64,000 nucleotides of DNA from Eubacterium_G segne (GTDB lineage: Bacteria > Bacillota > Clostridia > Lachnospirales > Lachnospiraceae). The translations under genes and the position numbers were made by a program. The notes under the pieces were generated by a model, which made no database searches, was not told the origin of the DNA, and worked only from the letters and a program-made list of their open reading frames with translations. The stretch's first letter is position 1, and the number at the start of each line of letters is the position of its first letter. Positions 16,157-23,360 of this stretch are shown one piece after another. The stretch is taken from assembly GCF_014287775.1 (NCBI RefSeq), contig NZ_JACOOZ010000002.1, positions 1-64,000 on the forward strand, in the 5' to 3' direction.

Positions 16157-18571
16157 TTATTTAGCAACAATATTTATAATTCTTCCCGGAACATAAATTT
16201 CCTTAATAATGTTTCCTGTTAATTTGTCACCTAAAGCTTCCTTGCCCTGTGCTATGGCATCATCCTTTGAAATGTCAGCAGGTACACTGATAACAACCTT
16301 TGTCTTGCCGTTAATCTGTACAGGAACCTGAATTTCATCATCCTTCATCAAATCCTCGTCAGCTTCCGGCCACTTGTTATTTTCAAATACGCTTCCTTCT
16401 TTTCCTAGCATCTCCCATAACTCTTCTGCAATATGTGGCGCAAAAGGTGATAAAAGTGTTACGAATGTTTCGATTGTTTCCTTGTCAACTCCGCCTTCCT
16501 TCTTAGCGATTTCGTTGAACTTGTTATTGTATTCCATGAAACCTGAAACAACGGTATTTAAGCTAAAGTCCTCTAAACGTCTTGTGATAGTGTGTATCAT
16601 CTGGTGACGTAATTTAACCATTTCATTTGTAGCCTTTACATCAGCTTCAATGCTGTTTACGGCTAACTTCCAGAATTTAGTAATAAATCTGTAAACGCCA
16701 TCAATACCTCTCTCATCCCATTCGGAATCAAGTTCAGGTGGTCCTACAAACATTTCATAAATTCTTAATGAATCACAACCGTAATCCCTTACTAAATCAT
16801 CAGGTGAAACAACATTTCCCTTGGATTTGCTCATTTTAATACCGTTTTTACCGGTAATCATACCCTGATTAAATAATTTCTTAAATGGTTCCTCAAAATC
16901 CACAACACCTATATCATACAAGAACTTTGTATAGAATCTTGAGTAAAGTAAGTGCAATACTGCATGCTCTACACCACCGATATACATATCTACAGGCAAA
17001 TACTTATCTGCTTTTTCCTTAGATACTAATTCCTTATCGTTTTTGTTATCAACATATCTTAAGAAATACCATGATGAACCTGCCCACTGTGGCATTGTGT
17101 TTGTTTCACGTTTAGCAGGCTTACCGCAACATGGACATGTTGTATTTACCCACTCATCAATTGCTGCAAGTGGTGATTCACCTGTACCTGTTGGTTCATA
17201 TGACTCAACATCCGGCAGTAATAATGGTAACTGGTCTTCCGGTACCGGGACAGCTCCACAATCAGGACAATGTATGATTGGGATAGGCTCACCCCAATAT
17301 CTCTGTCTTGAGAATACCCAGTCACGTAACTTATAATTAACAGTTGCTCTTCCAAAGCCCTTTTCCTCAATAATATGAGGAGCTTCCTTCTTAAGAACTG
17401 ATGATTCCATTCCGTTCCATTCACCGGAATTAATCATGGTTCCTACAGCTTCTGTATAAGCTTCTGTCATATTTTCTATTTCTTTTCCGTCTTTTGCAAT
17501 AACCTGAATAATAGGGATATTGAATTTAGTTGCAAATTCAAAGTCTCTGTCATCATGTGCAGGTACACACATAATAGCTCCTGTACCGTAATCTGCAAGT
17601 ACATAATCTGAAAGCCAGATTGGGACCTTTGCACCATTAAGTGGGTTAATTGCATAACTTCCTGTAAATACACCTGTTTTTTCTTTTCCCTGAAGTCTGT
17701 CTACTGATGACTTATTTGCTGCCATCTGGATATATGCTTCCACATCTTTTTCTGTTTCCGGTGTAGCCAGTTCTCTTGCCATGGCATGTTCCGGTGCAAG
17801 TACCATAAATGTTGCACCATGAAGTGTATCAGGTCTTGTTGTATAAACTGTAATCTTCTTATCTGAATTTTCTAATTTAAAATCAACCTCTGCTCCATAT
17901 GACTTACCAATCCAGTCTGTCTGCATTTTTTTAACCTTCTCAGGCCAGTCCAGCTTGTCAAGGTCGCTTAAAAGTCTGTCTGCATATGCCGTAATCTTAA
18001 GCATCCACTGTTTAAGATTTTTCTTTGTAACTTCTGCGCCACATCTTTCACAGCATCCGTTTACAACCTCTTCGTTTGCAAGACCTGTTTTACATGAAGG
18101 ACACCAGTTAATAGGCATTTCCTTCTGATAAGCAAGTCCTTTCTTAAACATCTGAACAAAAATCCACTGTGTCCACTTATAGAACTTAGGATCTGTTGTA
18201 TTGACTTCCATATCCCAATCATAAAGAGCTGCTATTTCATTAATCTGTCTCTTAATGTTTGCAATATTATCTGCTGTTGATTTTGCAGGATGTGCCTTCA
18301 TTTTAATTGCGTAATTTTCTGCAGGTAGTCCAAAAGCATCCCATCCCATAGGGTGAATGATATGATATCCATGAAGCATCTTATAACGGCTCCATACATC
18401 GCTGATAACATATCCTCTCCAGTGTCCTACATGAAGACCTGAACCTGACGGATATGGGAACATATCAAGACAATAGTATTTTGGTTTTGTGGTATCTTTA
18501 TTAATTGGTGATATTTCCCAATTATGACGCCACTTTTTTTCGATTTCCTTATGATTATAAGGTGTTGCCAT
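16157..18571 (-). CDS. leuS: Leucyl-tRNA synthetase
   Basis: An 804-residue class I synthetase that charges tRNA-Leu. The HIGH-type motif is HVGHWRG near residue 49 after the MFPYPSGSG segment, and KMSKSKGN is the ATP loop. A zinc-ribbon pair is visible as CPSCKTG and CCERCG in the first half, with a second pair, CPDCG and CPCCG, before KMSKS. The CP1 editing domain includes TTRPDTLHGATFMVLAPEH and the conserved aspartate region GTGAIMCVPAHDDRD. Length and order are normal. The ATG has AGGAGG upstream. No T-box or other leader is visible in the 93 bases before it, and it may be read through from the gene upstream. Confidence 0.97.
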   Translation of the reverse strand: MATPYNHKEIEKKWRHNWEISPINKDTTKPKYYCLDMFPYPSGSGLHVGHWRGYVISDVWSRYKMLHGYHIIHPMGWDAFGLPAENYAIKMKAHPAKSTADNIANIKRQINEIAALYDWDMEVNTTDPKFYKWTQWIFVQMFKKGLAYQKEMPINWCPSCKTGLANEEVVNGCCERCGAEVTKKNLKQWMLKITAYADRLLSDLDKLDWPEKVKKMQTDWIGKSYGAEVDFKLENSDKKITVYTTRPDTLHGATFMVLAPEHAMARELATPETEKDVEAYIQMAANKSSVDRLQGKEKTGVFTGSYAINPLNGAKVPIWLSDYVLADYGTGAIMCVPAHDDRDFEFATKFNIPIIQVIAKDGKEIENMTEAYTEAVGTMINSGEWNGMESSVLKKEAPHIIEEKGFGRATVNYKLRDWVFSRQRYWGEPIPIIHCPDCGAVPVPEDQLPLLLPDVESYEPTGTGESPLAAIDEWVNTTCPCCGKPAKRETNTMPQWAGSSWYFLRYVDNKNDKELVSKEKADKYLPVDMYIGGVEHAVLHLLYSRFYTKFLYDIGVVDFEEPFKKLFNQGMITGKNGIKMSKSKGNVVSPDDLVRDYGCDSLRIYEMFVGPPELDSEWDERGIDGVYRFITKFWKLAVNSIEADVKATNEMVKLRHQMIHTITRRLEDFSLNTVVSGFMEYNNKFNEIAKKEGGVDKETIETFVTLLSPFAPHIAEELWEMLGKEGSVFENNKWPEADEDLMKDDEIQVPVQINGKTKVVISVPADISKDDAIAQGKEALGDKLTGNIIKEIYVPGRIINIVAK

Positions 18572-18664
18572 AATTTAATTCCTCCTAAAAAAATGCATGT
18601 ATAATATGGTGTGGTATTAATCCACTTATATTTTAAAGTCAAATTTATTTAACTTTATTATCCT

Positions 18665-20020
18665 TTATTCTTCTGTTTCATCCTGTGAAACAGCTTTTGT
18701 TGTTTTCTCTTTCTTCTTTTTTTTCTCCGGCTTTTTAGTTGTTTCTTCAAGACCGGCTTTCTGCTTTCTTACCTTTTCTAAATCCTTTGGCGGTGTATAT
18801 TTCTTATTTGAGCCTGAATCTCTTAAAACTATCTTCACCATTACCTGATACGAACCCACATTTCCAGCCAAATCCTGTGCTTTTATTACTACCGGAAACT
18901 CTCCTTCATCTAACTCATCCTTATTAACTGTATATACGGTTATTTTGCTTCCACTTTCATTGGTAGAGGCGCATGCCTTAACCATATTAGTTATGTCAGT
19001 TATGTTAGACTCACTATTCATGTCTTTTTTGTCTTTACTTGCAACTTCATATACAAAGCTATCCTTAGAACATGAAACCTTAGGTGGTATCGTGTCAATA
19101 ACCTTAAATTTCTGTGTAAGCTTTAAAGTCTTTTTTGAAGAAAGCTTATACTTAAAAGTAACCTTTATATCTCCTGTTTCGTCAGTATTTATTTTATTGT
19201 ATTTAACTAAACCTGTTTTGTTTTTACCATTTTCATCATATAACAAAATATTACCTAAATAATTAGGTTTGTAGCCTCTTTCCACATAAACAGTACCGCT
19301 ACCACTTACAAGTTCTCCGTTTTTTATTTTCATGTACGGATTGTCACTTTCTGTGTCGGTAGGGTCCCAGCCACAATACTTTTGTGCCTTTGTAAATTCT
19401 TCAAAAGGCACCTGTAATTTGTCACCCTTTTGTCCGTTTACAACAGAAACCTCTGTCCCTGTTTTGCAATTTTCATAAATCCAGTCAGAATCCCCTGCAC
19501 TTAACAGTACACAGGCTCCGTAACTTTTTTTCTTTCCAATTGCATTGTATGAACTTTTATTTAAAGTATAGTTATACTTATTGTTGTATCCTGCCGACTG
19601 TATCCAGGAACTGTCTCCAAACATAGTGTTGTTTTTATGCCAGCTACCATTAATATCAAGCCAGGAATAGGTCTTTGATGTTTTATACTTTCCTTTTTTC
19701 AAATCACGTCCAACGGAACATCTAAAGCTCTTATATGCCGTCTTTGTATTCCTATCTTTTGAATAACGGTAAACAATTAAAGCATTAAGCTTTTTATTAA
19801 TCTGGATATAATAATCATCCAAGCCCTCAACATCTGCCTTTTTAGTCTCATTTTCTATACCTTTACCACTAAGACCGCCGGCTTTTTCAGCCTCTTTATT
19901 TACCTTTCCCTGAAAGTACATCAGCACGCCAAAAATTATGCCTGAAACAATTAAAATTTCAATAATCATTATTAAAGCATTCTTTAGTTTTTTGTTTTGA
20001 AGTTTATGTTTTACACTCAA
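18665..20020 (-). CDS. Membrane-anchored L,D-transpeptidase-like protein with altered active site
   Basis: 451 residues from a TTG start at 20020 with GAGGTAG upstream. Residues about 13-35 form a single N-terminal membrane anchor. Residues about 70-200 look like a YkuD domain (YYIQINKKLNALIVYRY; FRCSVGRDLKKGKYKTSKTY; NNTMFG). At the active-site position the sequence is SYGACVLLSAGDSDWIYENC, with Cys170. The canonical motif is SHGCxR, so His is Tyr, an Ala is inserted before Cys, and the Arg is Leu. A beta-rich module around 305-395 (DTIPPKVSC to DLAGNVGSYQVMVKIV) resembles bacterial Ig-like repeats, and the C-terminal 50 residues are Lys/Glu-rich. It may cross-link peptidoglycan or be a non-catalytic relative. 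Confidence 0.7.
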   Translation of the reverse strand: MSVKHKLQNKKLKNALIMIIEILIVSGIIFGVLMYFQGKVNKEAEKAGGLSGKGIENETKKADVEGLDDYYIQINKKLNALIVYRYSKDRNTKTAYKSFRCSVGRDLKKGKYKTSKTYSWLDINGSWHKNNTMFGDSSWIQSAGYNNKYNYTLNKSSYNAIGKKKSYGACVLLSAGDSDWIYENCKTGTEVSVVNGQKGDKLQVPFEEFTKAQKYCGWDPTDTESDNPYMKIKNGELVSGSGTVYVERGYKPNYLGNILLYDENGKNKTGLVKYNKINTDETGDIKVTFKYKLSSKKTLKLTQKFKVIDTIPPKVSCSKDSFVYEVASKDKKDMNSESNITDITNMVKACASTNESGSKITVYTVNKDELDEGEFPVVIKAQDLAGNVGSYQVMVKIVLRDSGSNKKYTPPKDLEKVRKQKAGLEETTKKPEKKKKKEKTTKAVSQDETEE

Positions 20021-20109
20021 AATTTCTACCTCTGTGTGATGTTATTCATGCTAAAGGTCTGAACAATCAAAAGCTTATTTTTGAAAAATACCTTCGACCT
20101 CAAATTTAT

Positions 20110-20137
20110 ATTATACAACATTATCGTCATTTTTCAA
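20110..20137 (-). promoter_or_regulatory. Probable sigma-A promoter of the transpeptidase-like gene
   Basis: TTGAAA (20137-20132) and TATAAT (20115-20110) on the minus strand with 16-base spacing, about 90 bases before the TTG start at 20020 and just after the trpA stop. Confidence 0.6.
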
Positions 20138-20147
20138 GAAGTGTAGT

Positions 20148-20918
20148 TTATATTATGGCATCCTTCATTTCTTTCACATATTCTCCTACATATGAAACAC
20201 TGTCTTTTCCGTATTTTGCCACAATTTTAACAATGGCACTACCTACGATAACACCCTCAGCGTATACACTCATTTCCTTTGCCTGCTTTGGCGTACCTAT
20301 ACCCAAACCTATGGCACATGGAACGTCAGTGTTTTCTTTTACTATTTTAGTCATTGCCCCTATATCTGTTGTAATGTTGCTTCTTACCCCTGTTACTCCA
20401 AGAGATGAAACCACATATACAAATCCCCTTGCTGATTTTGCAATTTTGGCAATTTTCTCTTTTGATGTAGGTGCAATAAGTGGAATCAAATCTATGTTTT
20501 CCTTATCACAATAAGGTGCTAATTCCTCTCTTTCCTCATAAGGACAATCAGGAACTATTACCCCTAAAATTCCACATTCCACACATCTTTTCATAAACTT
20601 TTCTGTTCCATATCTGAATATTACATTAATATATGTCATAAAAACCAAAGGAATATGTACTTCATCTTTGATTTCCTTAATTGCATCAAAAAGTTTGTCA
20701 GTTGTACAGCCTCCCTTTAATGCCCTAAGGTCTGCCTCCTGAATAACACTTCCCTCTGCTATAGGGTCTGAAAAAGGTATTCCCACTTCAATTATATCTG
20801 CACCCTTATCCTGCATTTCTAAAATCAGCTTCTTTGTTGTTTCTAAATCCGGGTCTCCCCCTGTTATAAATGCTATAAATGCCTTTCCATTTTTAAATGC
20901 TCCACTTACCTTACTCAT
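20148..20918 (-). CDS. trpA: Tryptophan synthase alpha chain
   Basis: 256 residues from the ATG at 20918. This start is preferred over 20969 because GAGGAG lies 9 bases upstream and it overlaps the trpB end as ATGAGTAA, giving translational coupling. It cleaves indole-3-glycerol phosphate to indole and glyceraldehyde-3-phosphate and channels indole to TrpB. The active-site segment reads EVGIPFSDPIAEGSVIQ. Glu44 matches E. coli Glu49, but the second catalytic acid (Asp60) is Glu55 and the following Gly-Pro is Gly-Ser. Loop 6 (SSLGVTGVR) and the phosphate site (GLGIGTPKQ, VGSAIV) are present. The frame is fully open although the genes that would make its substrate are broken upstream. Confidence 0.93.
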   Translation of the reverse strand: MSKVSGAFKNGKAFIAFITGGDPDLETTKKLILEMQDKGADIIEVGIPFSDPIAEGSVIQEADLRALKGGCTTDKLFDAIKEIKDEVHIPLVFMTYINVIFRYGTEKFMKRCVECGILGVIVPDCPYEEREELAPYCDKENIDLIPLIAPTSKEKIAKIAKSARGFVYVVSSLGVTGVRSNITTDIGAMTKIVKENTDVPCAIGLGIGTPKQAKEMSVYAEGVIVGSAIVKIVAKYGKDSVSYVGEYVKEMKDAII

Positions 20919-22095
20919 AAATCTGTACTCCTCTATATCTTGCAATGGCAGCCACGTCTTTATCTCCACGTCCTGACACGTTTATTACTACTATTTTGTC
21001 CTTACTTAATGTTTTTGCGTATTTCATTGCATAAGCAATGGCGTGGGAACTTTCAATTGCAGGAATAATTCCCTCTGTTCTTGATAAATATTCAAAAGCC
21101 TCTACTGCCTCCACATCTGTAATCGGAACATATCTTGCTCTTCCCGTATCATGTAAATTGGCATGTTCCGGTCCTATTCCCGGATAATCCAGACCTGCTG
21201 ATATGGAATATACCGGTGCAATCTGTCCGTCTTCATTTTGACAAAACAGTGATTTCATTCCATGAAATATACCTTCTGTTCCATTTGCCACTGTTGCTGC
21301 ATTTTTAGGATTATCAACTCCAAGTCCTGCTGCCTCGCATCCTATTAACTCAACTGATTTATCCTCAATAAAATTATAAAATGCTCCCATGGCATTTGAG
21401 CCTCCACCTACACAGGCAATAACCGCATCAGGAAGTCTTCCTTCTTTTTCCATTAACTGCTCCTTAATTTCCTTACTGATTACACTTTGAAAATCTCTTA
21501 CAATTGTAGGAAAAGGATGAGGTCCCATTACTGAGCCTAACACATACAATGTATCATCCATTCTGTTAGTCCATTCCTTCATTGCCTCATTTACGGCATC
21601 CTTAAGAGTCATGGTCCCACTGGTAACTGCATGAACCTTAGCCCCTAAAAGTTCCATTCTGAAAACATTTAATGCCTGTCTCTCACAATCTTCCTTTCCC
21701 ATGAATATTTCACATTCCATATCCATAAGAGATGCTGCCGTTGCTGTTGCCACCCCATGCTGTCCTGCTCCTGTTTCTGCTATTACACGGGTCTTTCCCA
21801 TTTTTTTTGCCAGCAATACCTGTCCTAAAACATTGTTTATTTTATGGGAGCCTGTATGATTTAAATCTTCACGCTTTAAATAAATTTTTGCTCCCCCTAA
21901 ATCCTTTGTCATTTTTTCTGCATAATACAAAAGTGACGGTCTTCCTGCATAGTTGTTTAATAAATCTGTTAATTCCTCATTAAACCCTTTGTCATTTTTA
22001 TAAAATTCATATGCTTCTTCCACTTCGTTTATGGCTGTCATTAATGTTTCAGGAACATACTGTCCGCCATGAATACCAAATCTTCCTTTGCTCAT
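20911..22095 (-). CDS. trpB: Tryptophan synthase beta chain
   Basis: A 394-residue PLP enzyme that joins indole and serine to make tryptophan. The PLP lysine is Lys85 in HTGSHKINN, the phosphate-binding loop is GGGSNAMG, and the C-terminal IVVINVSGRGDKD is conserved. It belongs to the TrpB1 class that pairs with TrpA. AAGGAAG precedes the ATG. It is 18 bases downstream of the truncated trpC remnant and overlaps trpA by eight bases. With trpE, G, D and C lost or broken, the likely remaining job is tryptophan synthesis from indole scavenged from gut neighbours. Confidence 0.96.
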   Translation of the reverse strand: MSKGRFGIHGGQYVPETLMTAINEVEEAYEFYKNDKGFNEELTDLLNNYAGRPSLLYYAEKMTKDLGGAKIYLKREDLNHTGSHKINNVLGQVLLAKKMGKTRVIAETGAGQHGVATATAASLMDMECEIFMGKEDCERQALNVFRMELLGAKVHAVTSGTMTLKDAVNEAMKEWTNRMDDTLYVLGSVMGPHPFPTIVRDFQSVISKEIKEQLMEKEGRLPDAVIACVGGGSNAMGAFYNFIEDKSVELIGCEAAGLGVDNPKNAATVANGTEGIFHGMKSLFCQNEDGQIAPVYSISAGLDYPGIGPEHANLHDTGRARYVPITDVEAVEAFEYLSRTEGIIPAIESSHAIAYAMKYAKTLSKDKIVVINVSGRGDKDVAAIARYRGVQIYE

Positions 22096-22113
22096 CTCTT
22101 TTCTTCCTTTCTG

Positions 22114-22382
22114 CTATTTTGCCAATTCATCAAGTATTTCTTTTTTATTTTTTGCCCTCATTAGCGTCTCACCAATAAGAACTCCGTTAACTTTTGCTTC
22201 TTTAAGCCTTCTTATATCTTCGTTGGTTTTAATACCGCTTTCTGCAATAAACAATACATTATCCGGAACAAGCCTGCGAAGTCTTTCACTGTTTGAAATA
22301 TCAACCTTGAAAGTTTTTAAATCTCTGTTATTAACACCTATCATCCTTGCACTTGCTTTTAATGCCCGGTTAATTCTTTGAA
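22114..22382 (-). pseudogene. trpC: trpC remnant (C-terminal third of indole-3-glycerol phosphate synthase)
   Basis: Only the end of the enzyme is present: RINRALKASARMIGVNNRDL, then KTFKVDISNSERLRRLVPDN, VLFIAESGIKT and GVLIGETLMRAKN. These are the last two or so beta/alpha units of a normal 260-residue TIM barrel. The catalytic lysine and glutamate of the N-terminal two-thirds are missing. The frame is open upstream only to a TGA inside the fused trpE sequence, and the first ATG (22344) has no proper ribosome site. The remnant begins exactly where trpE sequence ends, so it was joined by a deletion. It cannot be functional. Confidence 0.9.
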
Positions 22383-22950
22383 AATCTATGTATTTTCATA
22401 TATTCTTCCACATACACGCTTCCGTACCGGGCAATCTTTCCTATATCATTATCATTTCTTGCCAAATCCACTAACATATTATGCTCAGCCAATTCCTTTT
22501 CATCTTTTATGAGGCTGTTCTCATTTTCTATATCCTCCGCCTGTGTTTTTCCCTTGGTCTTGTTCCTGCCACAGGAAATGTTGTAAGTTCCCTATCCACT
22601 AACTTAACCATGGTTTCCGGAGAAGCTCCAGCTATCTGCATATCTTCTGACTGTATAAAATACATATATGGTGAAGGATTAGTGGTTCTCAAAACTCTGT
22701 AAGCATTTAAAAAGCTTCCCTTATATTCCGCTTCAAAACGTCTTGAAATAACTCCCTGAAAAATATCTCCCTCTCTTATGTTTTCTCCACCCTCCACACT
22801 TTCTAAAAGAAAGAAGTTTTTCCCAAAGACCTCCATTTCCCTAAGTAATGAAATAGGTGTGATTACATCTGCATATATTTCCTTACATATTGGAATCATG
22901 CTGTAATCCTCAAGTAAATGTTCAATTTCTTCAAATTTCTGTGTGTTCAT
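22370..22950 (-). pseudogene. trpE: trpE remnant (anthranilate synthase component I, deleted and frameshifted)
   Basis: It starts normally (ATG 22950 with GAGGAGG; MNTQKFEEIEHLLEDYSMIP, FLLESVEGGEN) and then jumps in frame to REGDIFQGVISRRFEAEYKG and TTNPSPYMYFIQ. Roughly 190 residues of the usual middle are therefore missing. At 22551-22553 a G is missing after FPVAGTRPR: the current frame stops at about 22528, while the next frame continues the family sequence GKTQAED, ELAEHNMLVDLARND and YGSVYVEEYMKIHRFSK to about 22376. There trpC sequence takes over. Two large lesions and one frameshift make this a clear pseudogene. It still sits behind an intact promoter and T-box. Confidence 0.92.
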
Positions 22951-23020
22951 ATGTCCTCCTCAAAAAATAATAATGATTTTGGGACAAAAGATTTTGGAAT
23001 TTCTCATTGATAGGATAAAC

Positions 23021-23294
23021 AAAAAGAAAAGGCCTTTGTCCCTTAAATATTAAGGGACAAAAGCCATAAAATACTTCTGCGGTGCCACCCAAATTAATGT
23101 ATAACACATTCACTCACTGCATACCATCATATGCGCTCTCTTTTAACGGTGAGTCTCCGTCAGCGTCTACTTCCATCTAAATAGTTTCAAGCTGCCCTCC
23201 TAAGTCCATTCATCACTGATAGTCTATTGCCTCACACCAAACGGCAACTCTCTGAAAAACATCTCACATGACTACTTACTCTTAGTCAACGGTT
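23021..23294 (-). promoter_or_regulatory. Tryptophan T-box leader (UGG specifier)
   Basis: On the minus strand the leader carries a specifier loop GAAUGGAC with UGG at 23208-23206 (Trp), an apical loop region TTTGGTGTGAGG, and the T-box sequence GGGTGGCACCGC near 23090-23079. A terminator hairpin follows: GGCTTTTGTCCCTTA and TAAGGGACAAAGGCC at 23065-23031 with a T-rich tail at 23030-23021. Uncharged tRNA-Trp would stabilise the antiterminator and switch on the trp genes. All parts look intact although trpE and trpC behind it are destroyed. Confidence 0.93.
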
Positions 23295-23300
23295 TCCTTT

Positions 23301-23329
23301 ATTCTAAAATTTATATTTCATATTGTCAA
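23301..23329 (-). promoter_or_regulatory. Sigma-A promoter of the trp operon
   Basis: Consensus TTGACA (23329-23324), 17-base spacer, TAGAAT (23306-23301), immediately upstream of the T-box leader. Confidence 0.85.
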
Positions 23330-23360
23330 GGTGAGATTTACTCTTTCCCCTTGATTATTT

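Noticed and set aside
18572..18664. T-box leader for leuS
   Set aside because: No GGGTGGNACCGCG sequence or terminator hairpin is present in the 93-base gap.
22528..22950. A stand-alone 140-residue chorismate-binding protein
   Set aside because: The sequence skips the middle of TrpE and continues as TrpE in another frame after a one-base loss, so it is a pseudogene and not a short new gene.
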